From assembly GCF_000178855.1 (NCBI RefSeq), contig NZ_ADVG01000001.1, forward strand, positions 186,001-250,000: a stretch of DNA of 64,000 bases, in the 5' to 3' direction. Shown piece by piece: positions 28,402-37,039 of the stretch; within the stretch, counting starts at the first letter, position 1; every line of letters starts with the position of its first letter. The stretch comes from Ktedonobacter racemifer DSM 44963 (lineage in GTDB: Bacteria; Chloroflexota; Ktedonobacteria; Ktedonobacterales; Ktedonobacteraceae). Under the pieces are notes generated by a model that was not told the origin of the DNA, did no database searches, and saw only the letters and a list, made by a program, of their open reading frames with translations. The translations under genes were made by a program, and so were the position numbers.

Positions 28402-29315
28402 CTAACTTTTCCCTCGATGAGTAACCTTCACATCGGTCTTTGGGTGATGCACCAGGATCACGTCAGCCGCCTTTCAGCGTGGGTATCTCCGTTTCCGGCC
28501 CTATCTGCCCAGTTATGGATTTCTGTTGCCTTTCGGCTGGCAGCATTCGCTTCTTGACCCCTCCTCTTCCCACTAAAGAGTTCTGCTTTCCTTACGGTCG
28601 GCTTACTCAGGCTATCGACCGCTCCTGAGACTTCATTGGGGTTTTCACGTTCCACATGTGTGAGATACAACTGGGGAGGATGCCTTCTATACTGCGAGGA
28701 CTGGGTATCCTGTTCCATAGCTCAAAGCCTATGGGGGCCATTGTCCTTTCATCATCGTTTCAGCCAGTTACGATGACCTCAAATAACGCAGCCTCATCAA
28801 AGGTTCATTTCCATTCATCCTTCCAGTTTTCCTCTAGCCCGATTGCCTCATTCGGCTTGAAGCTCTCTTGGGCGTTATCTCTCGCTTTCCACGTCATCGT
28901 TACCAGCGACGCAGAGAGAGATTGAGGACAGTCCCGGATACAAGACAGGGAGCCTTTGCTCCACTCAGCACAAGCGGCCTCGTGCCGCACTTTGAGATTC
29001 TGATTATGAGATAGGTTTTGAGATTTTGTAAGAGCCGAGGACGTGCTTGCGGAGATAATGAGCCGCTTTCTAGAAAAGCAGAACCAAATGTCTCAAGAAA
29101 CGGTCGATTTCGAGAATCTTCTTCACCACTTCTGTCCACAAAGCATGCCGCATACCCGGCCCAGGCTTTCGGCAGCGGACCGAGGATTTGAGCAAGATCG
29201 AAGAAGTTTTTTTCTTTCTCTGCCAGTAGTATAGGTATACTTGCAAATGTAATTTCATCTCTGCTCGCCATAAGTCATCCTGAATGCAAGAGGGAGAAGA
29301 AAGAAGGAGACACCT

Positions 29316-30113
29316 ATGAATACACCTGATCAGCACAATTTCACCACCGGCAGCGACACTTCTGCGCTGCCTGCCGTGGTCGACCGGGCCACCTGGCAGG
29401 CAGAACTGGACACTCTGCTGGTTCGGGAAAAGGCGCACACCCGCGCCGGGGATGCGATCGCGGCGGCTCGCCGACGGCTGCCGATGGTGGAGGTAGACCC
29501 CACCATCACGCTGATCGGCCCGCACGGACCGGTCCCGCTGCTGGAGGTCTTCGAGGGCAGGAGGCAGTTGATCGTCTACTTTCACATGTGGCACACCGGT
29601 CAACCCGCCGAAGCCCAGTGCGAGGGCTGCACCTTCTTCACCGGCCAAGTGCGCGAGCTGTCCTACCTGCATTCCCGCGACGTCACCTACGCCACGTTCT
29701 GCGAAGGCCCGTACGAGGAGAGCGCCCGTTACCGCGACTTCATGGGGTGGGACGTCCCATGGTACTCGGCGCAAGACTCCGCCGACGCCCTGATCGCCGG
29801 GCGCGGCTTCGGCATGCTGGTGTGCTACCTGCGGCACGGCGACCGCGTGTTCGAAACCTACTGGAACAGCTGGCGCAGCACGGAGGTGATGGGCTCCAGT
29901 TACGGGCTGTTGGACATGACCGTGTACGGTCGGCAGGAGACCCATGAAGACTCGCCCGCCGGCTGGCCGCAACACTGGGCAAACACCGGCGCGCAGTTCC
30001 GCACGGACGGACGTCCCACCGCCCAATGGTCCCGGCTTGCCGCCGGACGCTCCGACGACCTCGGCACTGGTGCTGCCGCCACCGCCCCACACTGCTGCCA
30101 AAACGAGCCGTGA
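29316..30113 (+). CDS. DUF899 (thioredoxin-like fold) family protein
   Basis: A 265-residue protein of the DUF899 family: LLVREKAHTRAGDAIAAARR near the N-terminus, LIVYFHMW and the cysteine-containing CEGCTFFTGQV, GWDVPWYSAQD, then FETYWNSWRSTEVMGSSYGL. Members adopt a thioredoxin-like fold; their activity is not well defined. AAGAAGGAG precedes the ATG. G/C-rich codons dominate, unlike the neighbours, suggesting acquisition from a high-GC donor such as an actinomycete (inference). 28991-29315 holds no gene. Confidence 0.8.
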   Translation: MNTPDQHNFTTGSDTSALPAVVDRATWQAELDTLLVREKAHTRAGDAIAAARRRLPMVEVDPTITLIGPHGPVPLLEVFEGRRQLIVYFHMWHTGQPAEAQCEGCTFFTGQVRELSYLHSRDVTYATFCEGPYEESARYRDFMGWDVPWYSAQDSADALIAGRGFGMLVCYLRHGDRVFETYWNSWRSTEVMGSSYGLLDMTVYGRQETHEDSPAGWPQHWANTGAQFRTDGRPTAQWSRLAAGRSDDLGTGAAATAPHCCQNEP

Positions 30114-30805
30114 CACGCGCGGGAAAGCAACGAGCTGGTGCACCGCCTCAGTGACCCTCCAGCTCGTTGCACCCTCTTGGGTCTCACCTTTCCAACGATT
30201 TTGGCATAAACAGTTGAGCTTTTTCCAGGAACCCTGATCTTCTTTTTCTGGGAACAAAGAGCGAGGTATTTAACAATCAGAGTTCAACCGGATTTGGTAT
30301 AATATCTACAGCATCTACTCACTGTTCGCCTATTCTTCAAAAAACAGGTAAAAATGCTTGCGTACACGTGTTCCTGTACCTCTCGAAAGGTCTTTAAGAG
30401 CTCACAAGCCGCCTTTCACACAAGAGAGCAAACACGTTTTGGCTCGGACGGAGCCTGAAGGCGCGCTTCGGCTTGCTGAGAAGCCCCCGGCTTTATGTAC
30501 GGAATCTTGATAGAGATGAAAAGCGTGTTGTAGGATACCAATGGAGAGGCAGCGAGGGGGAGCTCCCCTCGTTCCAGGGAACTGAAGACCCCTGCCCGGC
30601 TTTTGGGTAGACCCCTCACGGCTGATTGGGCGATGCGTGCAGGACCCCTCATACGCATCTGGGTTGATCCCTTGTACATGAATGGGTGCGCCGCATCGGC
30701 AGTTCCTTGCCTCTCCCACCAGAGCTTTGATCGCCGTTTTCCTCCTCCTGTTCGCGCCAACGTCATTACGCGCTGGTTTAAGGTTGAAATGACATCTTTT
30801 TTTAA
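30114..30805. other. 690-bp stretch without a recognisable gene
   Basis: Short open frames here show no family signature or good ribosome site. ATGAATGGGTGCG (30678-30690) and TTTTCCTCCTCC (30737-30748) both recur, in the same order, at 44951 and 44974 in another gene-free region, hinting at a shared decayed element or RNA. Confidence 0.3.
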
Positions 30806-31087
30806 GAGCCTGTTTTGAAATTCGCGAATGCTGGATGGCCAAAAGGGCAAGATTGGAGAAGTTTTTTACTTTGCAAGATAGTAGAATGTCTTGCAGGCAA
30901 TTTGGCTGTTTGTGGCTCCTGTGGTGTTGGAGAGCGGGAGAGCTTTGTTTCAAGACTGACAACGAGAGCAGACGACTCACGTTGAGAGAAACGCAGTTGT
31001 TCCGTTCTGGGGTCGTTCTGCTTCAGTCTCAAAGAGAAGGACTGGAGGAGCCTTTCGGCTCCCATTCAATCAGCAAGGAAAGACATT

Positions 31088-31756
31088 ATGAAGTATCTTC
31101 TCACCTCGTCTGGCATTTCCAACGACAGCATTCGCAACGCTCTGGTTGATCTGCTGGGCAAACCCATTGCCGAGTCCAGTGCCCTCGTCATTCCCACTGC
31201 GTGGTACGCCTACCCTGGTGGTCTTGCCGGAGTCTACCAACTGATCCACGGAGTGGCCAAGAGTCCCTTTTGCGAATTGGGTTGGAAGTCGTTGGGAGTG
31301 CTGGAACTCACCGCTCTCCCCAGTATCAAGAAAGAGAATTGGGTTCCTCTGGTCCAAGAGGTTGACGCCTTGCTGGTTGGAGGCGGTGAGGTGTTTTATC
31401 TGTGCTATTGGATGTGGCAATCGGGATTAGCAGACCTCTTGCCGACGCTGCGGCGCGAGGCAGTCTATGTGGGGCTGAGCGGTGGGAGTATGGTGGTCAC
31501 CCCCCCCATCGGAGCCTACGACGACCCTCAATTGACGGAGAGCCGCAGCGACAGAATGCTGGGACTGGTTGACTTTACGTTGCTTCCGCACCTGGATGCC
31601 GACTATCTGCCGGACAACTCCATGGCCGACGCAGAAAAATGGGCCGCCGGGATACCAGTACCGGCGTATACGATCGACGATCAGACCGCCATCAAAGTGG
31701 TCGATGGCGTCGTTGAAGTTATCTCCGAGGGCCATTGGAAACGGTTTACTCCCTAA
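31088..31756 (+). CDS. Peptidase S51 (dipeptidase E-like) protein, IS cargo
   Basis: A 222-residue protein of the class I glutamine-amidotransferase-like peptidase E fold. LLVGGGEVFYL precedes the nucleophile elbow GLSGGSM (probable Ser131 in G-x-S-x-G), and LLPHLDADYL follows. Peptidase E cleaves Asp-X dipeptides; the exact substrate here is unknown. AAGGAAAG lies seven bases before the ATG. It is convergent with the IS5 transposase, and the two coding regions overlap by 11 bases. Confidence 0.8.
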   Translation: MKYLLTSSGISNDSIRNALVDLLGKPIAESSALVIPTAWYAYPGGLAGVYQLIHGVAKSPFCELGWKSLGVLELTALPSIKKENWVPLVQEVDALLVGGGEVFYLCYWMWQSGLADLLPTLRREAVYVGLSGGSMVVTPPIGAYDDPQLTESRSDRMLGLVDFTLLPHLDADYLPDNSMADAEKWAAGIPVPAYTIDDQTAIKVVDGVVEVISEGHWKRFTP

Positions 31757-32567
31757 TGGTGTGTGTGGGAACTGGTTCGTTCTTGCGCGCCAAACGAGCG
31801 AGAAGCAGCCGGATCATTGCCACCTGGATCAGGGTTTCGCTGGTCTGTACTTTCCGTTCATAATCCTTGCTCATTCTTCGATTGCGAGAGATCCAACTGA
31901 ACGTGCGCTCCACTACCCATCGCCTGGGCAAGATGCTGAATCCTCGCGTGCCTGGTTCACGCTCGACGACTTCCAGTTCCCACCCACCTTGTGCTTGGCA
32001 CCAGGCAGCCAACTCCTGACCACGGTACGCTGCATCGGCCCAGATCTTTTTGAGACGGGAATACAGTGGAGCAAGTCCAGCAAGCAGGCATCGGGCACCT
32101 TTCCCATCGGGCAAATCAGCGGGAGTGACATACACAGCCAGGAGCAGGCCAAGCGTATCCACGAGGATATGACGCTTGCGTCCTTTGACGCATTTATGGG
32201 CATCGAAACCACAGATCGCAGCAGACTCTTCAACGGTTTTGACGCTTTGCGCATCCATGATCGCCGCACTTGGCTGGGCATTTCTCCCAACCCGCTCACG
32301 TTCGGCTTCCCGTAGCGCTGTGAGTAGCCGAAACCAGATGCCTTTCAGGCGCAAGCGCCGGAAATGGTAGAAAACGGTTTGCCACGGCGGAAAATTGGCT
32401 GGCAGGTAACGCCAGGGACAGCCAGTGCGCAGGACGTAAAAAATCGCGTTGAAGATGGCTCGCAACGGGTGTGCTGGTGGTCTGCCACGTTTGGACACAG
32501 CGGGTAAGTGGCATTGCAGACACGCCCACTCTGTATCAGAAAGATTGCTGGGATAGCTCGTATTCAT
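31746..32567 (-). CDS. IS5-family transposase
   Basis: A 273-residue complete DDE transposase: N-terminal DUF4096-like domain (LSDTEWACLQCHLP, GCPWRYLPANFPPW), then catalytic Asp in AIMDAQSVKT, Asp in IWADAAYRG, and Glu in RWVVERTFSWISRNRRMSKD. The frame is intact. Its last codons overlap the end of the peptidase gene on the other strand. Confidence 0.92.
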   Translation of the reverse strand: MNTSYPSNLSDTEWACLQCHLPAVSKRGRPPAHPLRAIFNAIFYVLRTGCPWRYLPANFPPWQTVFYHFRRLRLKGIWFRLLTALREAERERVGRNAQPSAAIMDAQSVKTVEESAAICGFDAHKCVKGRKRHILVDTLGLLLAVYVTPADLPDGKGARCLLAGLAPLYSRLKKIWADAAYRGQELAAWCQAQGGWELEVVEREPGTRGFSILPRRWVVERTFSWISRNRRMSKDYERKVQTSETLIQVAMIRLLLARLARKNEPVPTHTIRE

Positions 32568-32671
32568 TCCTTCAGTCTATCATGTGAGGCCATCTTCGTG
32601 ATTAACAAAACAGGCTCTAAGAGAGAAAAGAGTGATCATTTTTTCGCTTCAATGGCACATCATGTCTCTGA

Positions 32672-32734
32672 GCATGCTTCTCACGCGCTGTCAAGGGAAA
32701 GCGCAGCGACCTTGATAGCGCGTGAGAAGCATGC
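32672..32734 (-). terminator. 18-bp perfect hairpin downstream of the dehydratase gene
   Basis: GCATGCTTCTCACGCGCT (32672-32689) is perfectly mirrored at 32717-32734, and the loop contains a second small stem (GTCAAGG/CCTTGAT). It lies 124 bases past the stop of the minus-strand gene and could end its transcript; a mobile palindrome is the alternative. Confidence 0.4.
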
Positions 32735-32857
32735 TACACTCGCACAGCCATTGAGGCAAAACACCCTCAATCGACTCGGAATTTTACCGGCGCTGACACC
32801 TCCACATACTCTTCTTTTCCTGGCCAAGATCCCATACGCATCAGCCGTGGGGAGTCG

Positions 32858-34462
32858 TCACATGGTTGCCCCCAGAATCCAGGGAGCGAACTCTTCTTCA
32901 CCAATATCCTGCGCCTCACTTTTACTCTTTTTGCCACTGGCCACGGCAATCACCTCCTCGAGAATTTGCCGTCCAATCTCCTCCGCACCCACCCCCTCGC
33001 CCTCGAGAATGACGCCAGCGTTGAGATCCATATCATTGCGCATATTCTCATACAGAGGAGTATTCGTCGCGACCTTGATAGAGGGAGCAGGTTTGAAGCC
33101 AAAGCAGGAGCCACGGCCGGTGGTAAAGACCACAATGTTTGCTCCTCCTGCGACCTGGCCCGTGACGGAGACAGGATCATATCCTGGCGTATCCATGACG
33201 ACCAGGCCACGTTCCGCAATTGGCTCGGCATACTGGTACACGGCATTCAATGGTGAGGAACCCCCTTTTGCAATCGCTCCCAGTGACTTCTCATAAATAG
33301 TCGTCAAGCCGCCAAGTTTGTTGCCAGGAGAGGGATTATTATCCATTTCCATGTCGTTGATTGCCACATACTGCTCCCACCAGCGTAACCGCGCGAGCAG
33401 CTTTTCGCCCACCTCCTGGCTACGCGCACGTCGTAGTAGCACGTGCTCGGCTCCATAGATCTCAGGCGTCTCACTCAGGACGGCGGTCCCCCCCTGTCTG
33501 ATCAATTCGTCAGCACAGTAACCCAACGCAGGATTCGCCGTAACACCGCTCCAACCATCGCTCCCACCACACTGAAGCGCCAGCGTGAGTTCGGAGATGG
33601 GAACTGGTTCACGTCGCACTTCATTCACCTGTGGAAGCAGTTCACTGATCAGGCGCACTCCCTCTTCAACGGTCTGCGCAACGCCCTCATGCTCCTGAAG
33701 GGTGAGCGAGAGTGGTTCCTTCCACTGCCTCCCTGCACTCAGCCCCATCTCATTGATCAGGTGAGGAATCTGATTACTTTCGCAGCCCAGGCCCACCAGC
33801 ACGTAGGCACCAACATTGGGATGGGAGGCCATACCTGCCAGCACACGCTGCAGCGTTTTGATCCCCTGACGTCCCATCGCACAGCCATTTTTATGGGTTA
33901 GACCAATGATTCCATCTATTTGAGGATAGCGGCGCAGTATCTCTGGCCCAAAACGCTTCTGGATAGCCCGGATCGTACTAGCAGAACAGTTGACGGTGCC
34001 AATCAGTGCCAAGTAGTTGCGCGTGCCAACCCTGCCATCGGGTCGTTTATAGCCCAGAAAGGTACGCCGCTGGTGAAGCGGGACAGGGTCGACCAGGCGT
34101 AGCTCGCTCCCATACGTATACTGTTGGTGGAGTGTACCCACCGCGAGATTATGTGTATGCACATGAGAGCCTGCTGCGATCGTTTGAGTCGCAAAACCGA
34201 TGATCGAGCCATAGCGGAGCACCGGCTGACCCTGCGCAATCCCTCTCAACGCCAGTTTGTGACCTGCCTGGATACGCTGTCCGACCTCAAGCAAACGGCC
34301 ATCAGGCAAACGCAGAACAAGGCCCCTGCTCAATGGCAGGCGAGCAATAGCAACATCATCGCCTGCCTGCAAAAGGACAGCAGCCTCCTGGAGGTCGATG
34401 GGTTTGTCATGAGGGAAAGCACTTCCCTGTATTTGCAAACGCGGTAGTAATGGCTTGTCCAT
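32858..34462 (-). CDS. UxaA-family dehydratase (altronate/galactarate dehydratase)
   Basis: A 534-residue fused enzyme. The N-terminal SAF-like domain (DDVAIARLPLSRGL, IQAGHKLALRGIA) is followed by the large D-galactarate/altronate dehydratase region: GYKRPDGRVGTRNYLAL, THKNGCAMGRQG, GLGCESNQI, LALQCGGSDGWSGVTANPALG and GRGSCFGFKPAPSIKVATN. The cysteines in GCAMG, GCESN and GSCFG fit metal or cluster binding in this Fe-dependent family. It would dehydrate a hexuronate-derived sugar acid such as altronate to a 2-keto-3-deoxy acid. The iscB element starts about 20 bases upstream of ATG 34462, so no native ribosome site is visible; expression may be lost or altered. Confidence 0.85.
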   Translation of the reverse strand: MDKPLLPRLQIQGSAFPHDKPIDLQEAAVLLQAGDDVAIARLPLSRGLVLRLPDGRLLEVGQRIQAGHKLALRGIAQGQPVLRYGSIIGFATQTIAAGSHVHTHNLAVGTLHQQYTYGSELRLVDPVPLHQRRTFLGYKRPDGRVGTRNYLALIGTVNCSASTIRAIQKRFGPEILRRYPQIDGIIGLTHKNGCAMGRQGIKTLQRVLAGMASHPNVGAYVLVGLGCESNQIPHLINEMGLSAGRQWKEPLSLTLQEHEGVAQTVEEGVRLISELLPQVNEVRREPVPISELTLALQCGGSDGWSGVTANPALGYCADELIRQGGTAVLSETPEIYGAEHVLLRRARSQEVGEKLLARLRWWEQYVAINDMEMDNNPSPGNKLGGLTTIYEKSLGAIAKGGSSPLNAVYQYAEPIAERGLVVMDTPGYDPVSVTGQVAGGANIVVFTTGRGSCFGFKPAPSIKVATNTPLYENMRNDMDLNAGVILEGEGVGAEEIGRQILEEVIAVASGKKSKSEAQDIGEEEFAPWILGATM

Positions 34463-34494
34463 CTAAAAATTGCGCCATACGGGGACCCCTGGCT

Positions 34495-35784
34495 TTAGCC
34501 ATGGGGAGGAGCATGGCGCACTCCTTTCTGTGTATACTCATAGCCATCGGATCGTTGCACACAACGCATATATTTGGGGTGAATATCGACCTTCTCCAGT
34601 CGGAATGAAGGCCGATGACGAATGGCTATCCGTCCTTCAAATGTTCCTTTGGGCGTGATGGCTTTGACCAGATCACCCGTTTGATACCCAAGAAATGTCT
34701 TTTTGCGCTCTTTGTGCTGCTTGGGGAATCCATACTTGTCAGGCACACACATTTGCCTCCTCCCATGCCCTGTCGCTTTGATTCGCAGTGGGATGACTCC
34801 CTTCTGCAAAAGCACATCAGGTGTGCTCTTGCCTACGCAAGCTGCATCGAGCCAGTGGGTTTTGGGGAGTCCTCGCGTGGTACGATTAAACTTCGTCAAT
34901 CCACCGCTCCCACACTCGACAGGCAAGCCGATAGCTTTCAGCCGTTCGAGCAAAGCACATCGTGTGCTATTGACAGCGCTGGCATCCTTGAGTGGCTTTT
35001 TGACCTGAGCGAGAAGACGCTTGAGCACTTCAGGTTTCTTTTTCAAGAAGACTTCGATCTCCTGAGTGCCTTTGGCAGTATTGCATGGTTCGCACGCCAA
35101 GGTAAGATTGCTCATCCTGTTCGTACCACTGCGGGCACGTGGATGGATATGCTCTACCTGAAGCGGGACATCTTGTTTGCCACAATAGGCACACGTGCGT
35201 TCCCATTTTTCCAGCAAGTATTCCCTGACCTCATAGCCTTGCAAGGTTCCTTGCTGGTATTCCACACCTGCAATGTCGGGATTCTCCATCAATTGCATAT
35301 CAAACTTCACAAGCTCCTGACTGAGAGCGGCAATGGGAGCATATCGACACAGGCGAGCTACCCACGTCAGAATGTTGGCAAGGCGACTTTCTAACGATGG
35401 TGGCAACCATCCCTTCTTCCTCCGTCGATTGTCAAATCGCGGCTTGCGGTAGCGTGTTTTACGCTGCCTACGCCCCTGGCGACTTGCACGACGACTATCC
35501 AGGCTGTCTTTCATCGCGTGTCCTCGATGCTCAAGTTCAGCCGCGAAGACGACGTGACCGTTGGCATCGTTCACCAAGGCAATCCCTGTCGTTTTGCTAC
35601 CAGGGTCGAGTTTCAAGCGCAATGGCTGTACCTCTGGCTGCTCGACCACCCGGCGAAGGAGAATCGTGAAAGGATATCTCCTATACACGGCTGCTTTGCC
35701 TTGCTTGAGCAAGCGCCTCGCGTGTCCTGGATGGACCGGATTTAATGGTTTGCAGTCACTATCAATCACAAAAACATTGCTCAA
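34495..35784 (-). CDS. iscB: IscB RNA-guided nuclease
   Basis: A 429-residue IscB, the Cas9-ancestor family of RNA-guided endonucleases. The N-terminal PLMP domain (CKPLNPVHPGHARRLLKQG) is followed by RuvC-I (LKLDPGSKTTGIAL), an arginine-rich bridge helix (RRASRQGRRQRKTRYRKP), RuvC-II (ALSQELVKFD), an HNH domain (CAYCGKQDVPLQVEHIHPRA, CEPCNTAKG), RuvC-III (THWLDAACVG) and a C-terminal target-interacting region. All catalytic positions I can recognise are present. The start is a TTG at 35784, seven bases after AGGAGG. Its guide RNA should come from the upstream non-coding region. Confidence 0.92.
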   Translation of the reverse strand: MSNVFVIDSDCKPLNPVHPGHARRLLKQGKAAVYRRYPFTILLRRVVEQPEVQPLRLKLDPGSKTTGIALVNDANGHVVFAAELEHRGHAMKDSLDSRRASRQGRRQRKTRYRKPRFDNRRRKKGWLPPSLESRLANILTWVARLCRYAPIAALSQELVKFDMQLMENPDIAGVEYQQGTLQGYEVREYLLEKWERTCAYCGKQDVPLQVEHIHPRARSGTNRMSNLTLACEPCNTAKGTQEIEVFLKKKPEVLKRLLAQVKKPLKDASAVNSTRCALLERLKAIGLPVECGSGGLTKFNRTTRGLPKTHWLDAACVGKSTPDVLLQKGVIPLRIKATGHGRRQMCVPDKYGFPKQHKERKKTFLGYQTGDLVKAITPKGTFEGRIAIRHRPSFRLEKVDIHPKYMRCVQRSDGYEYTQKGVRHAPPHG

Positions 35785-35789
35785 GGTGA

Positions 35790-36045
35790 GCCTCCTGTTT
35801 CCAGGGTGATGTTTGCCTCGACAATGATAGAGGGCGGTACTTTTCCCTGAGCACTGTCTTCAACCCCGTATGACTGTTTAACTCAGAGATTCTAGAGCTA
35901 CCGGCTGGCACGCACCCGTAGGTAGGAACTTGAACACTTCACCTCTATCGTAGCCTGATAACCTCCTACCGAAGTAGAAGATTCTGGTTAAGTCTGGACA
36001 GGTCCGGGCTTGCTTTCACAAGCCCCTGCCTTTAGGCATGGGGTA
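35790..36045 (-). ncRNA. Candidate omega-RNA of IscB
   Basis: In IscB loci the guide (omega) RNA is encoded directly upstream of the gene, and this 255-base non-coding stretch is in that place. On the minus strand it begins with hairpins GCCTAAAGGC and GGGCTTGTGAAAGCAAGCCC, followed by several GC-rich segments. The guide itself would lie at the outer (5') side, past the element end near 36050. Structure was read by eye only. Confidence 0.5.
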
Positions 36046-36087
36046 CCTGACACATTCTCCTGCCTTTCTAACTCTACTCAAAAGTGC

Positions 36088-36437
36088 TCACACACTCTCA
36101 AATAGATTCAATTGCTGCACGTGCCCCTCACAGGAAGTCCCCATGACTTCTACGCCGCTTTGGGTCGCATACAGCACACCGCACTCAGGACGAGCCTGAG
36201 CGTGTGGCTCTCGCCGAGCAAAGTACCTCGTCAGGATATTGTGCGCACTGTTTTCATCGCGGTCCATGACGAGTCCACATTCCACGCAACAATACGTTCT
36301 CTTCCACAGTGGCATCGCTTGCAGATTCCCACAGCCACTGCACTGCTTGGAGGTGTTGCGCTCATCTAAAAAGTGAAGCTCTTTCCCGTACAACTGGCAT
36401 TTGTAGGTGAGCATCTGAATGAAGGTGTACAGTATCT
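36088..36437 (-). pseudogene. tnpB: IS607 tnpB, 3' part
   Basis: Codes for ILYTFIQMLTYKCQLYGKEL, the zinc-finger region (TSKQCSGCGNLQAM, CCVECGLVMDRDENSAHN) with the RuvC-III Asp, and a C-terminal tail. It joins to 40275 across a shared TTAA: NEWGVLK continues into ILYTFIQML, giving a 423-residue TnpB. DERNTSKQC carries a Glu just before the zinc finger. Confidence 0.8.
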
Positions 36438-36472
36438 TAAAATGATGACACATATGCCTATGTGGCATCCGT

Positions 36473-37039
36473 TCAGACGGCCAGCCGTCTCGGGAGAACT
36501 GCGGCTCCCACTACTCCTCGCCCCACTTGCAAAGGGTCGGAGCTACTTTTGCGTAAGATGTTGTACGATCCGTTGATATCGGCATGAATGAGGCGTCCAT
36601 CCCTGGCGCGATACCAACTGCGAGCCACACGCTTGCCTGAAAACACCGGCTTCTCAGCAGCGTTCGCCTCATAGGGTGGGATGGGGTCGCCGTCCAGAAA
36701 GCTGGCCTTGCTGGTGTAGCTTTCTTCCTGAAGGATGACCCTGACCCCAACCAGGTGCGCTTTGTAGGTCAACTGCTCAATGAAACGAGCATGGGGAAGC
36801 TGCACAAACTGCTGATTGTTCCTGCGCCCCATGGTCACCTCTTGTTTCCACAAGGGATTCTTGCCAATCACCAGTGTTCCGATGCCTTCGCTCACCAACA
36901 GATCAATGATCCGACGGCTGGCCGTGTGCAGATACGCATCCACACGGCGATTGCGCTTCGTCGTCACACGATCCAGGTGGCGGGAGGTGTATCGGTTCTC
37001 ATGCGCGAGGCGTTGCTGCTGCTTGGCGCGCTCTTTGTT
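36473..37039 (-). CDS. tnpB: TnpB (IS605 type), 3' exon
   Basis: 188 residues starting NKERAKQQQRLAHENRYTSR. It includes TLVIGKNPLWKQE, QEESYTSKASFLDGD and the RuvC-III region IHADINGSYNIL. The zinc-finger cysteines usual in TnpB are absent. It becomes contiguous with the 5' exon (39459-40127) if the intron at 37040-39458 splices, giving a 411-residue protein in frame. Confidence 0.8.
   Translation of the reverse strand, partial: NKERAKQQQRLAHENRYTSRHLDRVTTKRNRRVDAYLHTASRRIIDLLVSEGIGTLVIGKNPLWKQEVTMGRRNNQQFVQLPHARFIEQLTYKAHLVGVRVILQEESYTSKASFLDGDPIPPYEANAAEKPVFSGKRVARSWYRARDGRLIHADINGSYNILRKSSSDPLQVGRGVVGAAVLPRRLAV

Larger units (their letters stand above)
24542..28990 (-). mobile_element. 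Group II intron interrupted by a serine-recombinase element
   Basis: The minus strand starts at 28990 with GTGCGGCACGAGGCCG. About 590 bases of domain I-III RNA are followed by the reverse transcriptase ORF (start 28401), which is split at 25681-27690. Domain V is at about 24579-24611 (GTGTGCGTTGAGAGGCGCAT core), then a domain VI-like hairpin ends near 24542 in ..TTAC. Without the insert the intron would be about 2.44 kb. The insert lies inside the ORF, so splicing might still occur, but no protein can be made. Confidence 0.75.
30806..32617. mobile_element. IS5-family element carrying a peptidase-E gene, TAA target duplication
   Basis: GAGCCTGTTTTG at 30806-30817 is mirrored by CAAAACAGGCTC ending at 32617, with partial similarity continuing inward (CGAA..GGCC). 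TAA flanks both ends (30803-30805 and 32618-32620), a TNA-type duplication seen in the IS1031 group of IS5. The next terminal repeat beyond the transposase stop is on the far side of the peptidase gene; none is seen between the two genes. The peptidase is therefore inside the element. Typical IS5 elements are about half this size. Confidence 0.75.
34465..36050 (-). mobile_element. iscB-bearing element (IS200/IS605-like, no tnpA)
   Basis: The ends carry related hairpins with a CTTTAG loop on the plus strand: CCCCTGGCTTTAGCCATGGG at 34483 and CCCCTGCCTTTAGGCATGGG near 36026. Between them lie iscB and about 260 non-coding bases. No Y1 transposase gene is present, so movement would need one in trans. 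Exact ends are uncertain by about 20 bases. Confidence 0.6.

Noticed and set aside
29070..30257. A 395-codon open frame on the minus strand
   Set aside because: It is antisense to the GC-rich DUF899 gene; such DNA opens all frames, and the peptide has no family features.
30402..30980. A 192-codon minus-strand frame rich in Cys/Arg
   Set aside because: It crosses the left end of the IS5-type element at 30806 and has no ribosome site or recognised domain.
31569..32315. A 248-codon plus-strand frame spanning the peptidase and the IS5 transposase
   Set aside because: Overlaps two well-supported genes in other frames and has no homology signal.
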